Assembly (NCBI GenBank): GCA_944472135.2
Contig: OX235267.1
Coordinates: 38,657,312 to 38,721,311 of the forward strand
Length of the DNA stretch: 64,000 nucleotides
Direction: 5' to 3'
Source of the DNA: Trichobilharzia regenti
Lineage: Eukaryota > Platyhelminthes > Trematoda > Strigeidida > Schistosomatidae
Shown here: positions 21,733 to 32,640 of the stretch, piece by piece
How the letters are laid out: the number at the start of each line of letters is the position of its first letter
Position numbering within the stretch: position 1 is the stretch's first letter
Position numbers and translations under genes: made by a program
Notes under the pieces: generated by a model
The model's input: only the letters and a program-made list of their open reading frames with translations
Told to the model about the DNA's origin: nothing
The model's database searches: none

Positions 21733-22479
21733 GAGGCAGTTGTTTAAATATATCAAAATAATAGTTATCTGAAGTCTTTCAGCCTTTTGTTTTCTGAAAG
21801 CAAAACCAATCCTTTGATTATGTTTCATAGAGCGTATGATAGGATACACTCGTCAGGGGGTGGGTACGTTTTTAATTTCATGTTCTGACTAAGAAGAAAA
21901 ATATTTACAATTATCTGAAAAATCTTTAGACATTTCGGTTTTCTCTTGTTAGAGAGTAGTGAGAAAATACTTTCAATTCATGGGAGTTACAACACACTTT
22001 CTCATCAGAACCACTGATTCGATTATATGTTTTGGATGGATATGTTATCAGCGCTGGCCTATATATATATTTGTGATTGCACAGCTTCAGATTGAGTACT
22101 TGGAATGAGTCATTTGTCGTTAAATGTCTTTTGTTTATTAAACATTAAGGACTCTTAAGCTATTACGTAATAACTATTTAGAATGAGTGAAGAAGGTGAG
22201 GTGTTTTGAAGTATATGATTATTAATACTCTCTAAAAACAGGAGAATCTCAATATGTCTTTTTTTTTTAATTGTGGAGTAAATGCTTGAAATTACTCAGC
22301 ACAATGTGATTCATCCTATCCATAATCTTTAACTAGATTTAGCGAATCCAAATGTATCCTATGTGCATTGACAGACATTGAAATGACAGCCATATTTATT
22401 GCATAAATTCATCTTTCCATACTGGATAATCATTAGTATTATTATTCCTTCACAATTCGAATGGAACAACATAGGCCTT
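20996..22479. other. no gene recognised; microsatellites
   Basis: No element or coding frame of quality. Contains (GT)n at 21299-21315, (GA)n at about 21633-21645 and a (TA)n tract at 21699-21729. Confidence 0.5.
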
Positions 22480-23075
22480 CATCTGTACATATCAGCTTCA
22501 CCCTCTCCTTTGATGTTGTTTTTATCCAACTGTACGTTTGTCGAAAGGCTTAAACTTCCTCCACACATGATCTCCTCCATGGTACCATCGAACCAGTGTT
22601 CAGCTTGTCGTCCCCTATTCAGATTTCACTCGACTCGGTGTCTGTTGATATAGGTTCTCTCTTGATTCATTGCGAGAGTTCTATGCTACCGATCTTTTTA
22701 TGACTAGCTATTTGATCTTTATTATGAAGGCAGAGAAGGCGGTTGTTGATAAAACTCTGAAGCCTGTTCAAAATACTTTTTGTGATTTGGCAAATCTGTG
22801 AAGTATATATAGAAGGATTAACTTCAAATTAGTGTTGAAAATGCTAATCTTGTTTTTGTTTTTTTGAGCTGAGTTCAGTAGATTTCCACGTGTTGATTTG
22901 GATTATAATGAAGGTGTGTTTTGCGCTTCGAATCCTGGCTGGCTATGACATTTTCATCTATGCTGCTGCCTGCAGTTGAAACGCGAAGCTACCCAAATAA
23001 GTGGGAGAGGTGAATTTATTTAGATTTCAGTTATTGATGGCTATTGGTGCTGGTTGTAATGTAATCATAATTAAA
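22480..23075 (-). mobile_element. degenerate RTE/SR2-type retroelement, 3' part
   Basis: Same block order as the RTE copy at 43016-43914 when read on the minus strand (ACACATGATCTCCTCCATGG; the TGAAGCCTGTTC tract; TTGATGGCTATTGGTGCTGG). No open frame is left. Confidence 0.6.
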
Positions 23076-23079
23076 ATTC

Positions 23080-24090
23080 AGAGCCAGGAAGAGCTATGTT
23101 CACCAAACAAAGTCGAAGAAGAATTGGATACCCTAAGGGATTATACAGAAGTATAGCAGAGAAAAAGATGAGAAAGAAAAGCATCCAACTGTAGAAAAGA
23201 AAAGTGTTTATCTGTCTCCCATTCAAAGGAGATGTAGTGTCACAAAAGATTGAAAAAAGACTGAAAGGTGCAATAAAAAGAATCTTCCCTGCAGCTAAAC
23301 TCATAACATTATACAGCACCACTTCTTCTATAAGTCACTCAAAATTGTATAAATACCCTGCTGATGTCACCTCCAACTGCGTTTATGAATTCACATGCAC
23401 TTTCGGGAGCAAGTACATTGGAAGGACAGAAAGAAGGGCTTCTATCCGATCTGCTTACATATTCCAAGAAACTTGTGTCTGAAAGGAAGCATATATTCCC
23501 AGAGTGCAATTATCAGACCTATTGTTGATACTGGACATCTCGTAGAGATTTCTAAGTCCTTCAAAATATTAAATAGACAAAGGACAGCAAATTTACTACG
23601 ATTTGCCGAAGCGATCGCAATCAAACGATTTAAACCAGACTTATGCATACAGAAAGACAGTGTGATTAACCTCTCACTCCCTTGGTAACTGAATTTTGAC
23701 TACATTAATAATTAGTCATCTAATTCAGTGATGTCAACTCACTGAAAAAAATCTTAATCTCATAAACTGTAACCGCTCTTGTTTTTTTTGAGTTGCTATG
23801 TGAACAAGCTACAAGCTAACACTGTTCTGTTAATTAATTTTTTATGTCTTCTGTCTTAATCCTTCCCTCTCTTTTCAACTTTAAAAGCGTGTAAATTGAT
23901 GATGAAAACTTCAACTAAATAAATTGTAATGCTGCTTTCATTTTGGATGGTCAATTTTATGTAGTATCTCTTCTCTACAACTACCACTCAAACATTAAAG
24001 TATGTTATTATCATCTATATAACCATTGTAATTTCAGGTAGTCAATGGCAGTTGATGAGAACCTGTGAAATAGAATGATAATATCATTTT
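23080..24090 (+). mobile_element. Penelope-like element, family D: RT end, endonuclease, 3' UTR
   Basis: The RT thumb relic LCSPNKVEEELDTL is at about 23093-23140. The endonuclease frame 23204-23482 holds YPADVTSNCVYEFTCTFG and SKYIGRTERRA (Cys-rich lead plus GIY-YIG core). One frameshift (about 23440-23470) moves the rest to the frame 23395-23688: HIPRNLCLKG, PIVDTGHLVE, FAEAIAIKRFKPDLCIQK and the end INLSLPW. The 3' UTR contains TTGATGAGAACCTGTGAAAT (24052-24071), which resembles a hammerhead core. Without the frameshift the endonuclease would be nearly complete. Confidence 0.8.
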
Positions 24091-24099
24091 ATACTCTAA

Positions 24100-24490
24100 A
24101 TTTTCGTCTCCCTTTCTTTATCGAAATTTATCAAGGAAACCAAATGTCTGAAGGTAGGAATAAGTTTGGCTGACAAGAAGGCTTTAGTAGTATTGGACTT
24201 CTCTGGTGATTTATGTTCTAAAGTCACATAAATCTGAAGACTTACAGGCGAAAACAAACAAAAGTTGGTAGAAGATGCTGGTAGTGAAGATATATTTTCA
24301 AGTAAACTTCGAGAATACGGAGTTGATGAATGCAACCAATCACTTCCTTCACTTATCAGGGCACTAATGTTTGAACTACAGCCACTATGATTGCAAAAGA
24401 CGACAGTTGGAAAGGTAAGACACACCTTCATCATTCTGAAATCTGTTTGGAAATCCTCTGGACGCATTATGAAGAACAAAAATTCTAATT
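24100..24490 (+). mobile_element. RTE-type reverse transcriptase fragment (motif C region)
   Basis: The + strand reads LADKKALVVLDFSGDLCSKV at 24163-24225. This lines up with the RTE copy at 43016-43914, where the antisense strand carries the LDFADDLCLMSHKIEDLQ region. So this is the catalytic motif C (FADD, here decayed to FSGD) and what follows. Short, with stops; both ends are approximate. Confidence 0.6.
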
Positions 24491-24494
24491 TTTA

Positions 24495-25740
24495 ACACCA
24501 ACGTTAAGTTGGTCACTTCTTATATGTGGTTCAGAAAGTTGACGCGTACACACCGCAGACTATTATCAACATCTGTTGCCATTTGTTTCACCCAACTTCT
24601 ACTTTCACAATTTGTCAACTCTAGTATCTTACCTATTCTACTTTACTGCTCCCCATTAGTCTTTCCTGGGCTGAGAAGGATGTTGAGGGTAGTTAGTAGG
24701 ACTAGTGGTGTAAAACTCAGTCAGCTTGTCACTGCATTAGTAGAAAGGCATCTCAATACGTGCGAAAAATGGTCTAAAACCATACTCTCCGACTCCCATC
24801 ACCCCCTCTATTCCCAACTCTCTCCTTGCATCTCATCAGGTAGAACCAGAAATCAGTACAAAATAATATATGCTTGTACAACCAAGTATAGGAACTCAAT
24901 GATACCATATTTGGCCCGTGTTCTACGTGACAGAGACAATGCTAAGCGCGAAACCTTTGACTTGCTTTGTTGTTAATAACATAATTTTGGCCCTTGTTAT
25001 TTCTCCCTTATTCTCTCTTATTTGTATTCTATAGTGAACACCTTCTTAAACATACTCACCTACTTAAAATAATTATTATTGGCTTACTTTTTTATTCTTT
25101 ATTCTATTCCTTCTTTTGTGCATCTACTGGTCCCGGCTATATTAGCACTATGATTATTACAAAATTATACTGCCAATAACCTTCCTGTAATATTAGTTTT
25201 TGTGATTGTTTTTTGTTCGGCAATATTAAAACTGACAATCTTGTTTGTGAACACCGTTATCACCATCCTAAAATTTTGTACTGTGTAGGATTACTCACAC
25301 TACCACTACAAACACCGCATTAGATATGACAATCTAAACCTGAAATGTTTATTTTATGATTGTTTAGTGTAATTCAATCAAAATAACTGATCATCTTGGC
25401 TATAAACATTCTTAAATATCATTTCATAACTTCTAGTATGACTATATCTTTACTGTCATCACGCATAAATATATCATAGCTTCCACTACGCAATACTGAG
25501 ATATTATTTATTATGTTGTTTACTTTCCTTTCTACTTCTTGGTATTTTTTCGCATTTTTTATTATTTTTGTGTTTTTTGTTTTTGTTGTTGTTGTTGCCA
25601 TTATATTTATTTTTTGAAATACTCCTTTTAAATGTTTGATAAGAATTAGATGCAATATTGTAGATATGTGATGAAAATTCCACACTGTACCACTAGTACT
25701 GTTTTTGGAATAAAGCGAAATCATTATTATTATTATATTG
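24495..25740 (+). mobile_element. CR1-like non-LTR retroelement, 3' end
   Basis: The frame 24509-24976 is the C-terminal part of a non-LTR reverse transcriptase polyprotein: LLLSQFVNSSILPILLYCSP, VERHLNTCEKWSKTILSDS, HHPLYSQLSPCISSG and the end RRETFDLLCC-like. It is shared with 32636-33400, 47755-49345 and 55712-56912 (-). The 3' UTR ends GGAATAAAGCGAAA followed by a TTA repeat (to 25740), the family's terminal signature. The element is 5' truncated. Confidence 0.8.
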
Positions 25741-25744
25741 TAGA

Positions 25745-26115
25745 TCATATGGCCAGCCGAAAAGAATTAGCAACAAGAAACTCTGGGGGGGGGGGCGCTT
25801 GGCGAATCAATCTAGAACCTACTGTCTAAAAAATATTCCAGAGAAAAAAGTGGAACGGGTTGGACACATGTTGTGGTGACTTTTAAGTAGCACAGCACTC
25901 TAGGCCATCGCTTCATTGGAACGACAAGTTGATCGTGGTGCTGAGGGTGACCTAGAGGAGACGCGCAAGGAAGAGATGTATGTAAGTATATACGGGCAAT
26001 CGTGGGGCTACATGAAGAAGATTGAAGACAGGAGAGAACGGGACAAAAAGGGAGGTGTGTTTTTTGAAGTCCTAGGGAATAATAATAATAACAAAAGTAA
26101 TAACACAATATGGCA
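25745..26115 (+). mobile_element. RTE/SR2-type retroelement, 3' end
   Basis: Starts with an RWPGRKELATRNSG-like relic (compare the minus-strand frame at 43360-43139 with AGLEGITNKKLW), then RAEGDLEETRKEE and SWGYMKKIEDRRER, the usual Arg-rich C-terminus. It ends at an AATAATAATAATAAC tail near 26082-26096. A G run at 25784-25793 breaks the frame. Confidence 0.65.
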
Positions 26116-26999
26116 TTAAATTCTAGCACAGTGCCCAAATTTTATCCTTTCAAGAAGTTTACTTTCCCTGAAACGGAATGCCAGTTTAACATCAATCAAA
26201 TTTCACTTATCAAGTTAGTTAGCAGCATATTTTACTAAAGAATATAACGATAATAATAATAATAATACAGAATACTTTTAAAAGATGTTGATTCTAGTTA
26301 TAAATATATAAGTTATCTGTTAATAAGTCATAATGGAGATTGATTTAAGCGCCATTGAATTGTTCAATATACATATATACATAATTCAATGTGTTCTTTC
26401 TGTAATTAGACATCTTTCATCTTCACATCAATTCTGCTTTAGTTGTTGTTCTCTAAACATCATTAGGTTTGATTAGTGTTCGATAATAACCTAATAAAAA
26501 TAATAATAATAATAACTCTCAATGCCTACAGTAATCTGATTGCAGTTGGTTTAAGAAAAACCATATTCATTTAACCCTATCTAATTAACCTTTACAAATC
26601 AATAATAATTGATGATGATAATGAGAATGAGAATAGCGGGGATGATAATCAACCTTCCATCTTTATTTTGCATATTGGAAACACAAAGACAGACACACAG
26701 AGAAAGAGAGAGAGAGAGAGGGTAAGAGTTTGATCATCTAATTCAATACTGCTAATAATAATAATAATGATAATACTGGAAGTGTAATCATTCTCCCCTT
26801 TCTCCTGTTTTAGACGGCTGAAACACAACCTTTTTGCCCTTAATTAATTCATCGTTGTTTGAATGAAAAAGAAAGTAGATAACTTGTCTGTTTTTTTAAA
26901 ATTATTCGGTCAACATAATAATAATAATAACTCATTTCAATGAAGTACATTCTGCTATGAAATTTGTATGAGAAGAGTTATCTTAAAATAGAATGAGAA
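26116..26999. other. no gene recognised; trinucleotide repeats
   Basis: Several (AAT)n tracts (26252-26270, 26498-26514, 26753-26768, 26909-26930) and a (GA)n run at 26702-26720. No element or coding frame supported. Confidence 0.5.
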
Positions 27000-28195
27000 T
27001 TGCCTTTCTAGATGTCTGTCCAACTTACAAGAAAACAAGATGGAAGTATAAAGAAAAATTTTTCATAGGGAAAGCAAATGGACAGGACAATATACGCATT
27101 GTCATAACTTTGTTCCTCTCCAGTAAAAACGAAGTTTAGTAAGGACCCTCAGTCACACGGTTAGAGCTATATGCTCATAAGAGGTAGTCGAAGATGAATT
27201 AAGCATTGTATATGGTACCTTGACTGAAAGTAACTATCCTGATAAATTTATCAAGAAACTAGAGGAGGAGTTTGAGTTCCTTGAAAATATATTGAAGAGA
27301 AATGGGTATCCTCAAAGGTTCATCAACAAGTATGGAAGATCTGAAGTCACAAATGTAAAACAAATCACAGTAGAGAGAAAACCAATTTACATTCAACTTG
27401 TTTATAAAGGTGAATACATTGTAGCAGTGGACAGCAGAAGACTGACTACGTCACTAGCCATAGCCTATCCTGCAGCTAGCCACGATCGTTCCCGTCTATC
27501 GAAAAACTTGCTCTTTGGTGCAATCAAAAATCGATAGATATCCTTCTCATGTTACCTCCAACTGTATATACAAATTCACATGTATCTGCGGGAGCAGTTA
27601 CATTGGAAGGACAGAAAGAAGGGCACACCTCCTTTTTTCTGAACATGAACCGAAAAGCTAACGTCTAAAGAGAACAAATGCTCTAAACAGTGCCGTCGCT
27701 AGGAATCTCCTTGACACGAGTCATGAGGTGAAGTTCACAAGATCGTTAAAAATTATCAATAGGCAAAAGGGCTCAATTCGCCTGAAGTTTGCTGAAGTCA
27801 TCTCCATCAAGCGCCTGAAACCTGATTTGTGCGTCCAGAAAGAAGCAGTTATCAGTCTTTCTTTGTTCTGCCTGGTAACTCGATATTTTCACCTCTCTTT
27901 CTTCGGAATGCGAAATGCTAAAAGTTTCCACTGTGTATGATTATTATTTTTCGGAATAGTGTTTAATATTCCATATTTATATATTTGTATATATCTTTAG
28001 TGTATGTGTATATTGATCGATTGATTTTTGTTTAAAATGAACTCTGTGCAAGTATGTTAAAATTGTTGTTGTAGATATATTTAATAATGTCTTTGCCATG
28101 TAAGCAGCTGACGAGACGGCAACGAAATAACCGATGATGATAACACTTTAATCTGCTAAAACTGTAGTTCTTGCTTTGTTCAAATTCATTAAGGG
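27000..28195 (+). mobile_element. Penelope-like element, family D: RT end, endonuclease, 3' UTR (+ member of an inverted pair)
   Basis: RT thumb relics: IAFLDV, ANWTGQYTHCHNFVPL, then NYPDKFIKKLEEEFEFLENI and LKRNGYPQRFINKYGRSEVT (frame 27220-27537). The frame stops after GAIKNR. In the next frame the endonuclease follows: KIDRYPSHVTSNCIYKFTC and SSYIGRTERRAHL, stopping after EHEPKS, then the KSFKI...VISIKRLKPDLCVQK ending. The 3' UTR ends with GCAGCTGACGAGACGGCAAC (28105-28124). The same stops and frameshift occur in the minus-strand copy at 31740-32640. Confidence 0.8.
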
Positions 28196-29620
28196 GAATA
28201 AGGGTATGAAATATCAAGAAACACATGTGACAAAGAAAGCGGAAAAGGACTATTTACTACACGTAAACAATAAGCCTTTATACATACAACTGCAATTCAA
28301 GGACCATATACCTAGCGAGATAATTACGAAGAAGTAAAGAAAATCTGTTGAAAGAAATTTTAATGCTGACAAACTACAAGTCTTATTCTCTACACGACCG
28401 ATGGTGGTGATTCCCCAAATGAGTGATGAAGTACCTAGACAAGCCACTTCTAATTATATCTAATAATTCAGCTGCGCTTGTGGTGGAGCGAGTTATATCG
28501 GCCATTGCTCTAGGAACTTGATTTTCCATTCTCGCTGGGGAGCATCTACCAGTGTGGCTAAGTAAAGGTGTACTAAAGACCATCAACAGTTCGGTATTAG
28601 ACCACCTGGTCCAAACCAGCCACAAAGGTAATATTGAAGAATCCTTCTCCATCACCTATCGGAGTACCAAACAAATTGCCAAAACCATCTAGGTACCTAA
28701 CCATACTTCAAACAACAGAGGCTATTTCAGCTCGCCTTAAACAACCAGTGCTCTGTGTGCAGAAGAAGCAAGTCCAACCACTACTACTGCCGTGATCAGC
28801 CTTCAGTATTATTATTATTTTATCCTTTAATTCATAGAGGAACATAGGGGTTCTGCTGCGCGTCTCCATTGCCAACTTTTTCACCCCGCTCCAAGTCTGC
28901 TCACATGCTTTCATTTCCCCTTCACATGACCTCCTCCTAGTCAGCCTCGCACTGACGACCACCTCGCCGCCTCCTTTTCGGGTTCCACTCAAGCAATGGC
29001 TTGTCTAGTGATGTCACTTGATGGTTTTCTCAGAGTATGGCCAATTAAATCCACCTTCATTTCTTCCTGCCTATTTGTTTCACAATCGGTTCCTGGTTGG
29101 TTCGCTCCCAGAGATCCCTCCCTGTTGTTGATCTTTTCTGGCTAGCCATCTGATCTTGAGTATTGAGCACAGAAAATTGTTAATGAAGGTCTGTAGTTTG
29201 TTTGAGATGCTTTTTATGACGCGCCAAGTCTCTAATCCGTATAGTAGCACTAACTGACTTCACATTAAGGTTGAAAATCCAGATCTTATTTTCGTCTCCA
29301 GGCTGAGTGGGGCTGTTGACCTCCACAGAGACATAATAGCCTTCAGTGGTGACTTTCATGAATTTGTATTATTATTATTTTTTTCCTAATTTACCTGTCT
29401 GATACTCAATGTATTGTTATGTTGATGCTATTGAACAGTAATCTGTTGATATTATTTTTTCAATGTTATTTAAACAACAATAATGTCGTTAATAACACTA
29501 ATTCATTCACTATCATGTATATATAACTGTGGGACCTAATGAAGAGCGGGTTATCGAAAAGAATATTCTTTGTTCAGTAACTATTCTTCTGTAAAATTTT
29601 TCGGTTTGTAAATCTAACGA
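28196..29620 (+). mobile_element. Penelope-like element, family C (copy C2), split by an RTE insertion
   Basis: 28196-28807 carries the linker FNADKLQVLFST, a CIY-like lead, the decayed GIY-YIG core CGGASYIGHCSRNLIF and the QPVLCVQKK-type ending in broken frames. 29339-29620 is the 3' UTR, matching 18200-18470 of copy C1. Between them an RTE element (28808-29338, -) is inserted. The tail contains CTAATGAAGAGC (29537-29548) and CGAAAAG, hammerhead-like remnants. Confidence 0.75.
28808..29338 (-). mobile_element. RTE/SR2-type retroelement nested in PLE C2, with 9-bp target duplication
   Basis: 5'-truncated copy, 531 bp, on the minus strand. Its 3' end carries an (AAT)n tail (seen on + as ATTATTATTATT at 28808). 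It is flanked by GCCTTCAGT at 28799-28807 and 29339-29347. The PLE C1 copy has a single GCCTTCAGT at the equivalent place (about 18200), which acts as the empty site. The body matches the RTE at 46110-46535 (+) closely, block by block. No open frame. Confidence 0.85.
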
Positions 29621-29719
29621 TAGGATGTTTCAATAAACTGGCCATTAGTGTTATATATGGAAAAAAACTGATATACTTCCTGAAAAGTTGAATGATCTTT
29701 CAGGTGTAATGGTGGCAGT

Positions 29720-30600
29720 ATTATTATTCCCTTAGGTTCCTAGTGGAATACAAGGCTTCAAAAGCCGGTCTCCAAATTTTCCTGTCCCCTGTAGTCGTCT
29801 TGTACATAGCGTGTCATCTCCTCCTCCTATGATTGCCCCCATATTGCCCTCACATCCCCGCCCAATTCTTCGCTTCTTATTCTAGGCGTGTATGATCTAT
29901 CTTCATTTCTTTAGGAATATTTATTGGGTAACAGGTTCCTAGCTCGTTCTTTGCATACCAGATTCCCCTGTTGCTGATTCTTCCTGGACATTTGAGCTTC
30001 AGTATGGAATAAGTGAATACAGCCATTCATAAAACTCTGAAGCCTGTTCTAAGTGCTTTTAGTGACATGTACGCACCAATGTCTCTGAACCATAGAGCAG
30101 AAGTCATCTGACATTAGTGCTGAAAATTAGAATTTTGTTCTGCATACTTAGGGCAGTGTATGTGTGTTTGTGGCACAGTGATAGAATGCTGGTCAACCAT
30201 ACAGGTGGTTAGGAGTTCGACCCCCGACTGACGCACTCCGGCTTTACCTCGCTACGCCAGTAATAATACTGGTGAAGAGGGAAGGTTGGGCATCAGGCTA
30301 GCGAACCCATCCCAGTAGACTTCTGCACTGATTTCAGATTAGTAAAATTCTGTGTTGCCTTTCCAATCCCGCCCTTGACTTATATATCTGTGCCATCTGT
30401 AATTTGAACAATCCTATGTAGACAAGTGAAAGAAGGGATAATCACCTTCCAGTTTTCCTCGTTGATAGTGATTGGTGCTTGTTGTTGCTATTGGTTAAGT
30501 AACACTTTATCACCTTTGTCTTCTCTATGTTCCAACTTGTTAGTTCTCACCTGTAGATTTTTGAGTTTGTGTAACATTAGACATAATTTCAGGTTGTTTC
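29720..30600 (-). mobile_element. RTE/SR2-type retroelement, split by a SINE
   Basis: The 3' end is at 29720 with the TATTATTATTCCC signature. The element continues to about 30158 and resumes at about 30326-30600, where the minus strand still reads a DKTKVIKCY-like piece equivalent to the RTE 5' of motif C (compare 43680-43800). The intervening block is the SINE at 30160-30326. GGCAGT flanks both 29714 and about 30153 and may be a target duplication, but this is less certain than the 9-bp one above. Confidence 0.65.
30160..30326 (+). mobile_element. tRNA-Gly-like SINE inserted in the RTE
   Basis: GTGGCACAGTGATAGAATG (A-box region), GAGTTCGACCCCC (B box) and GACTGACGCA, then the body GAAGAGGGAAGGTTGGGCAT. 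Same class as 17036-17280. It lies where the RTE alignment to 43016-43914 is broken, so it is younger than that RTE. Confidence 0.7.
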
Positions 30601-30806
30601 CTTTTTATTCCTTAACGTTCCCACTGGAACATAGGGCTTCGAGCCACAGGCTTGATGGGGTTGCTAGCCTTATGCCCAACACTTCCTCTTTACCAGTGTT
30701 AATATTAGCTTCGTGAAGTAAAGGAGTACGCCGGCCGGGGATCGAACCTCGAACCATGTACATGACTGGCGGGCAGTCTACCGCTGTGCCACCGACGCTC
30801 AAGTTA
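30601..30806 (-). mobile_element. tRNA-Gly-like SINE (minus)
   Basis: On the minus strand: GCGTCGGTGGCACAGCGGTA (A-box region), CCCGCCAG, GAGGTTCGATCCCCGG (B box), then the body with AAGAGGAAGTGTTGGGC, read towards 30601. Close kin to 17036-17280 and 30160-30326. Confidence 0.75.
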
Positions 30807-30829
30807 TATGATGAGATGAATAATTTATT

Positions 30830-31100
30830 GAATGAGTCGTAATGAGTCGTAAACAAACAAAAATCAAGTCAACAGAAACTAACAACTTTGTTACCATGAT
30901 AGTAAGAATGCCTGAATAATTTTCTTTTGTATGTAGAGCTCCTGTTGGTTTCTCTAACTGAATAGCTAAAGCTTTAGCAATGCAGAGGAGATGAAAGAGT
31001 ATTGATTTTGGCTGGTTATTCTTCACTGTGTAGACTACTTTGAGATGGAATGGCCCGTATTGACGAGGTGTTCAATTGTTTAGAATTCACTAGAGGGAAT
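30830..31100 (-). mobile_element. Penelope-like element fragment, family A endonuclease end
   Basis: The minus strand matches family A around 9590-9820: GTTACCATGATAGTA, the ACTGAATAGCTA block and GGTGTTCAATTGTTT. Frame 31026-30799 includes a CIAKALAIQ-like reading of the IAEALAI motif. Confidence 0.6.
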
Positions 31101-31296
31101 CGCCTGATTGAGGTCAACTAAATAAATATGATTATGTGATGAGTTTTAACGCGGCTTTTAGATTCGGCTAACATTCACTTCCGGTTCAAAATGCACTGGA
31201 TCAGATTAGTTAGATTCCATATGTTTCCTATTAAAAACAACAGTTGGTTGACCAATTAAGTTTTTCCTATCAGTAACCTTTAAGTTACCAGTCTAC

Positions 31297-31537
31297 CAGG
31301 AAGACTGCAGTTCACATTGGATTTCGTCATATATCATCTTCAGGCAGATAGTTAGTTTGTCATTCAAAAGCAGTTCCAGATGCCTTCTTAAAGACAACTC
31401 GATGGTCTTCAGCCAGTGAGCTGAGATCCAGTTGATAATATTTGTTTCAAATGGCGATAGTTCACTGTATGGAAGATATGAAATACAATTCGATGCTATT
31501 TTGGCTTTTTGTTCCCGCACAGAGTTACGCAAATACA
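31297..31537 (-). CDS. candidate internal or terminal exon, unidentified
   Basis: The minus-strand frame reads about 80 residues with normal amino-acid balance and no low complexity: YLRNSVREQKAKIASNCISY, LSPFETNIINWISAH, KTIELSLRRHLELLL, KMIYDEIQCEL, QSSW, then TAG. An acceptor-like TTTGTGTCATAG precedes it (AG at 31538-31539), and a GTAGAC donor-like site begins right at its end (31296-31295). No family is recognised, and it does not match any retroelement piece that I identified in this window. It could be a real exon of a minus-strand gene or an unrecognised transposon fragment. Confidence 0.35.
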
Positions 31538-31739
31538 CTATGACACAAACATTATTTGGAAAATCCCTCCTGAATGGTCTAATCGCAATATTTATCTTTC
31601 TTTTGACGTTTCAGATAACTTCGTAGTTATTATCCGTTTCCTTCTCCTAGATTACCTGTCATTGTCCTGGCACTTGCATATCATATGTTGTTTGACTTGA
31701 TCCTTATGGTTTGTCTATTCCCTATTAAGTGTTTAACTT

Positions 31740-32640
31740 TAATTCTACTTGAATAATGTAAAGACTACAGTTTTGCAGAATAAAGTGTTATCATCATCGG
31801 TTATTTCGTTGCCGTCTCGTCAGCTGCTTACATGGCAAAGACATTGTTAAATATATCTACAACAACAATTTTAACATACTTGCACAGAGTTCATTTTAAA
31901 CAAAAGTCAATCGATCAATATACACATACACTAAAGATATATACAAATATATAAATATGCAATATTAAACACTATTCTCAACAATTGTGACCAAACACAA
32001 TGGAAACTTTCTACCTTATGTAATCAGATGAAAGAGAGAGTGAAAATATCAAGTTACCAGGGCAAAGAAAGACCGATAACCGCTTCTTTCTGGAGGCATA
32101 AATCAGGTTTCAGGTGCTTGATGGAGATGACTTCAGCAAACTTGAGGAGAATTGAGCCCTTTCGCCTATTGATAATTCTGAACGATCTTGTGAACTTCAC
32201 CTCATGACTCGTGTCAAGGAGATTCCTAGCGACGGCACTGTTTAGAGCATTTGTTCTCTTTAGACGTTAGCTTTTCGGTTCATGTTCAGAAGAAAGGAGG
32301 TGTGCCCTTCTTTCTGTCCTTCCAATGTAACTGCTCCCGCAGATACATGTGAATTTGTATATACAGTTGGAGGTAACATGAGAAGGATATCTATCGATTT
32401 TTGATTGCACCAAAGAGCAAGTTTTTCGATAGACGGGAACGAGCGTGGCTAGCTGCATGATAGGCTATGGCTAGTGACGTAGTCAGTCTTCTGTTGACCA
32501 TTGATACAATGTGTTCACCTTTATAAACAAGCTGAATGTAGATTGGCTTTCTCTCTACTGTGATTTGTTTTACATTTGTGACTTCAGATCTTCCATACTT
32601 GTTGATGAACCTTTGAGGATACCCATTGCTCTTCAATACT
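31740..32640 (-). mobile_element. Penelope-like element, family D (minus member of an inverted pair)
   Basis: Reverse-complement partner of 27285-28195 over about 900 bp, with the same truncated blocks: NGYPQRFINKYGRSEVT, the stop after GAIKNR, then KIDRYPSHVTSNC, SSYIGRTERRAHL and the stop after EHEPKS. The 3' UTR is identical in order, ending with the complement of GCAGCTGACGAGACGGCAAC (about 31812-31831). It is truncated at 32640, where a CR1-like tail in the opposite orientation begins. Confidence 0.8.

Noticed and set aside
24118..24231. The frame LADKKALVVLDF looked like a heavy-metal-associated domain of a copper ATPase.
   Set aside because: It lines up better with the RTE copy at 43016-43914 (LDFADDLC region, motif C of the reverse transcriptase), so it is a retroelement fragment.
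24254..24383. Minus-strand open frame with a strong GTAAGT donor-like site, resembling an exon.
   Set aside because: The same sequence, including the GTAAGTCTTC piece, occurs in the antisense of the RTE copy near 43830, so it is antisense of the RTE.
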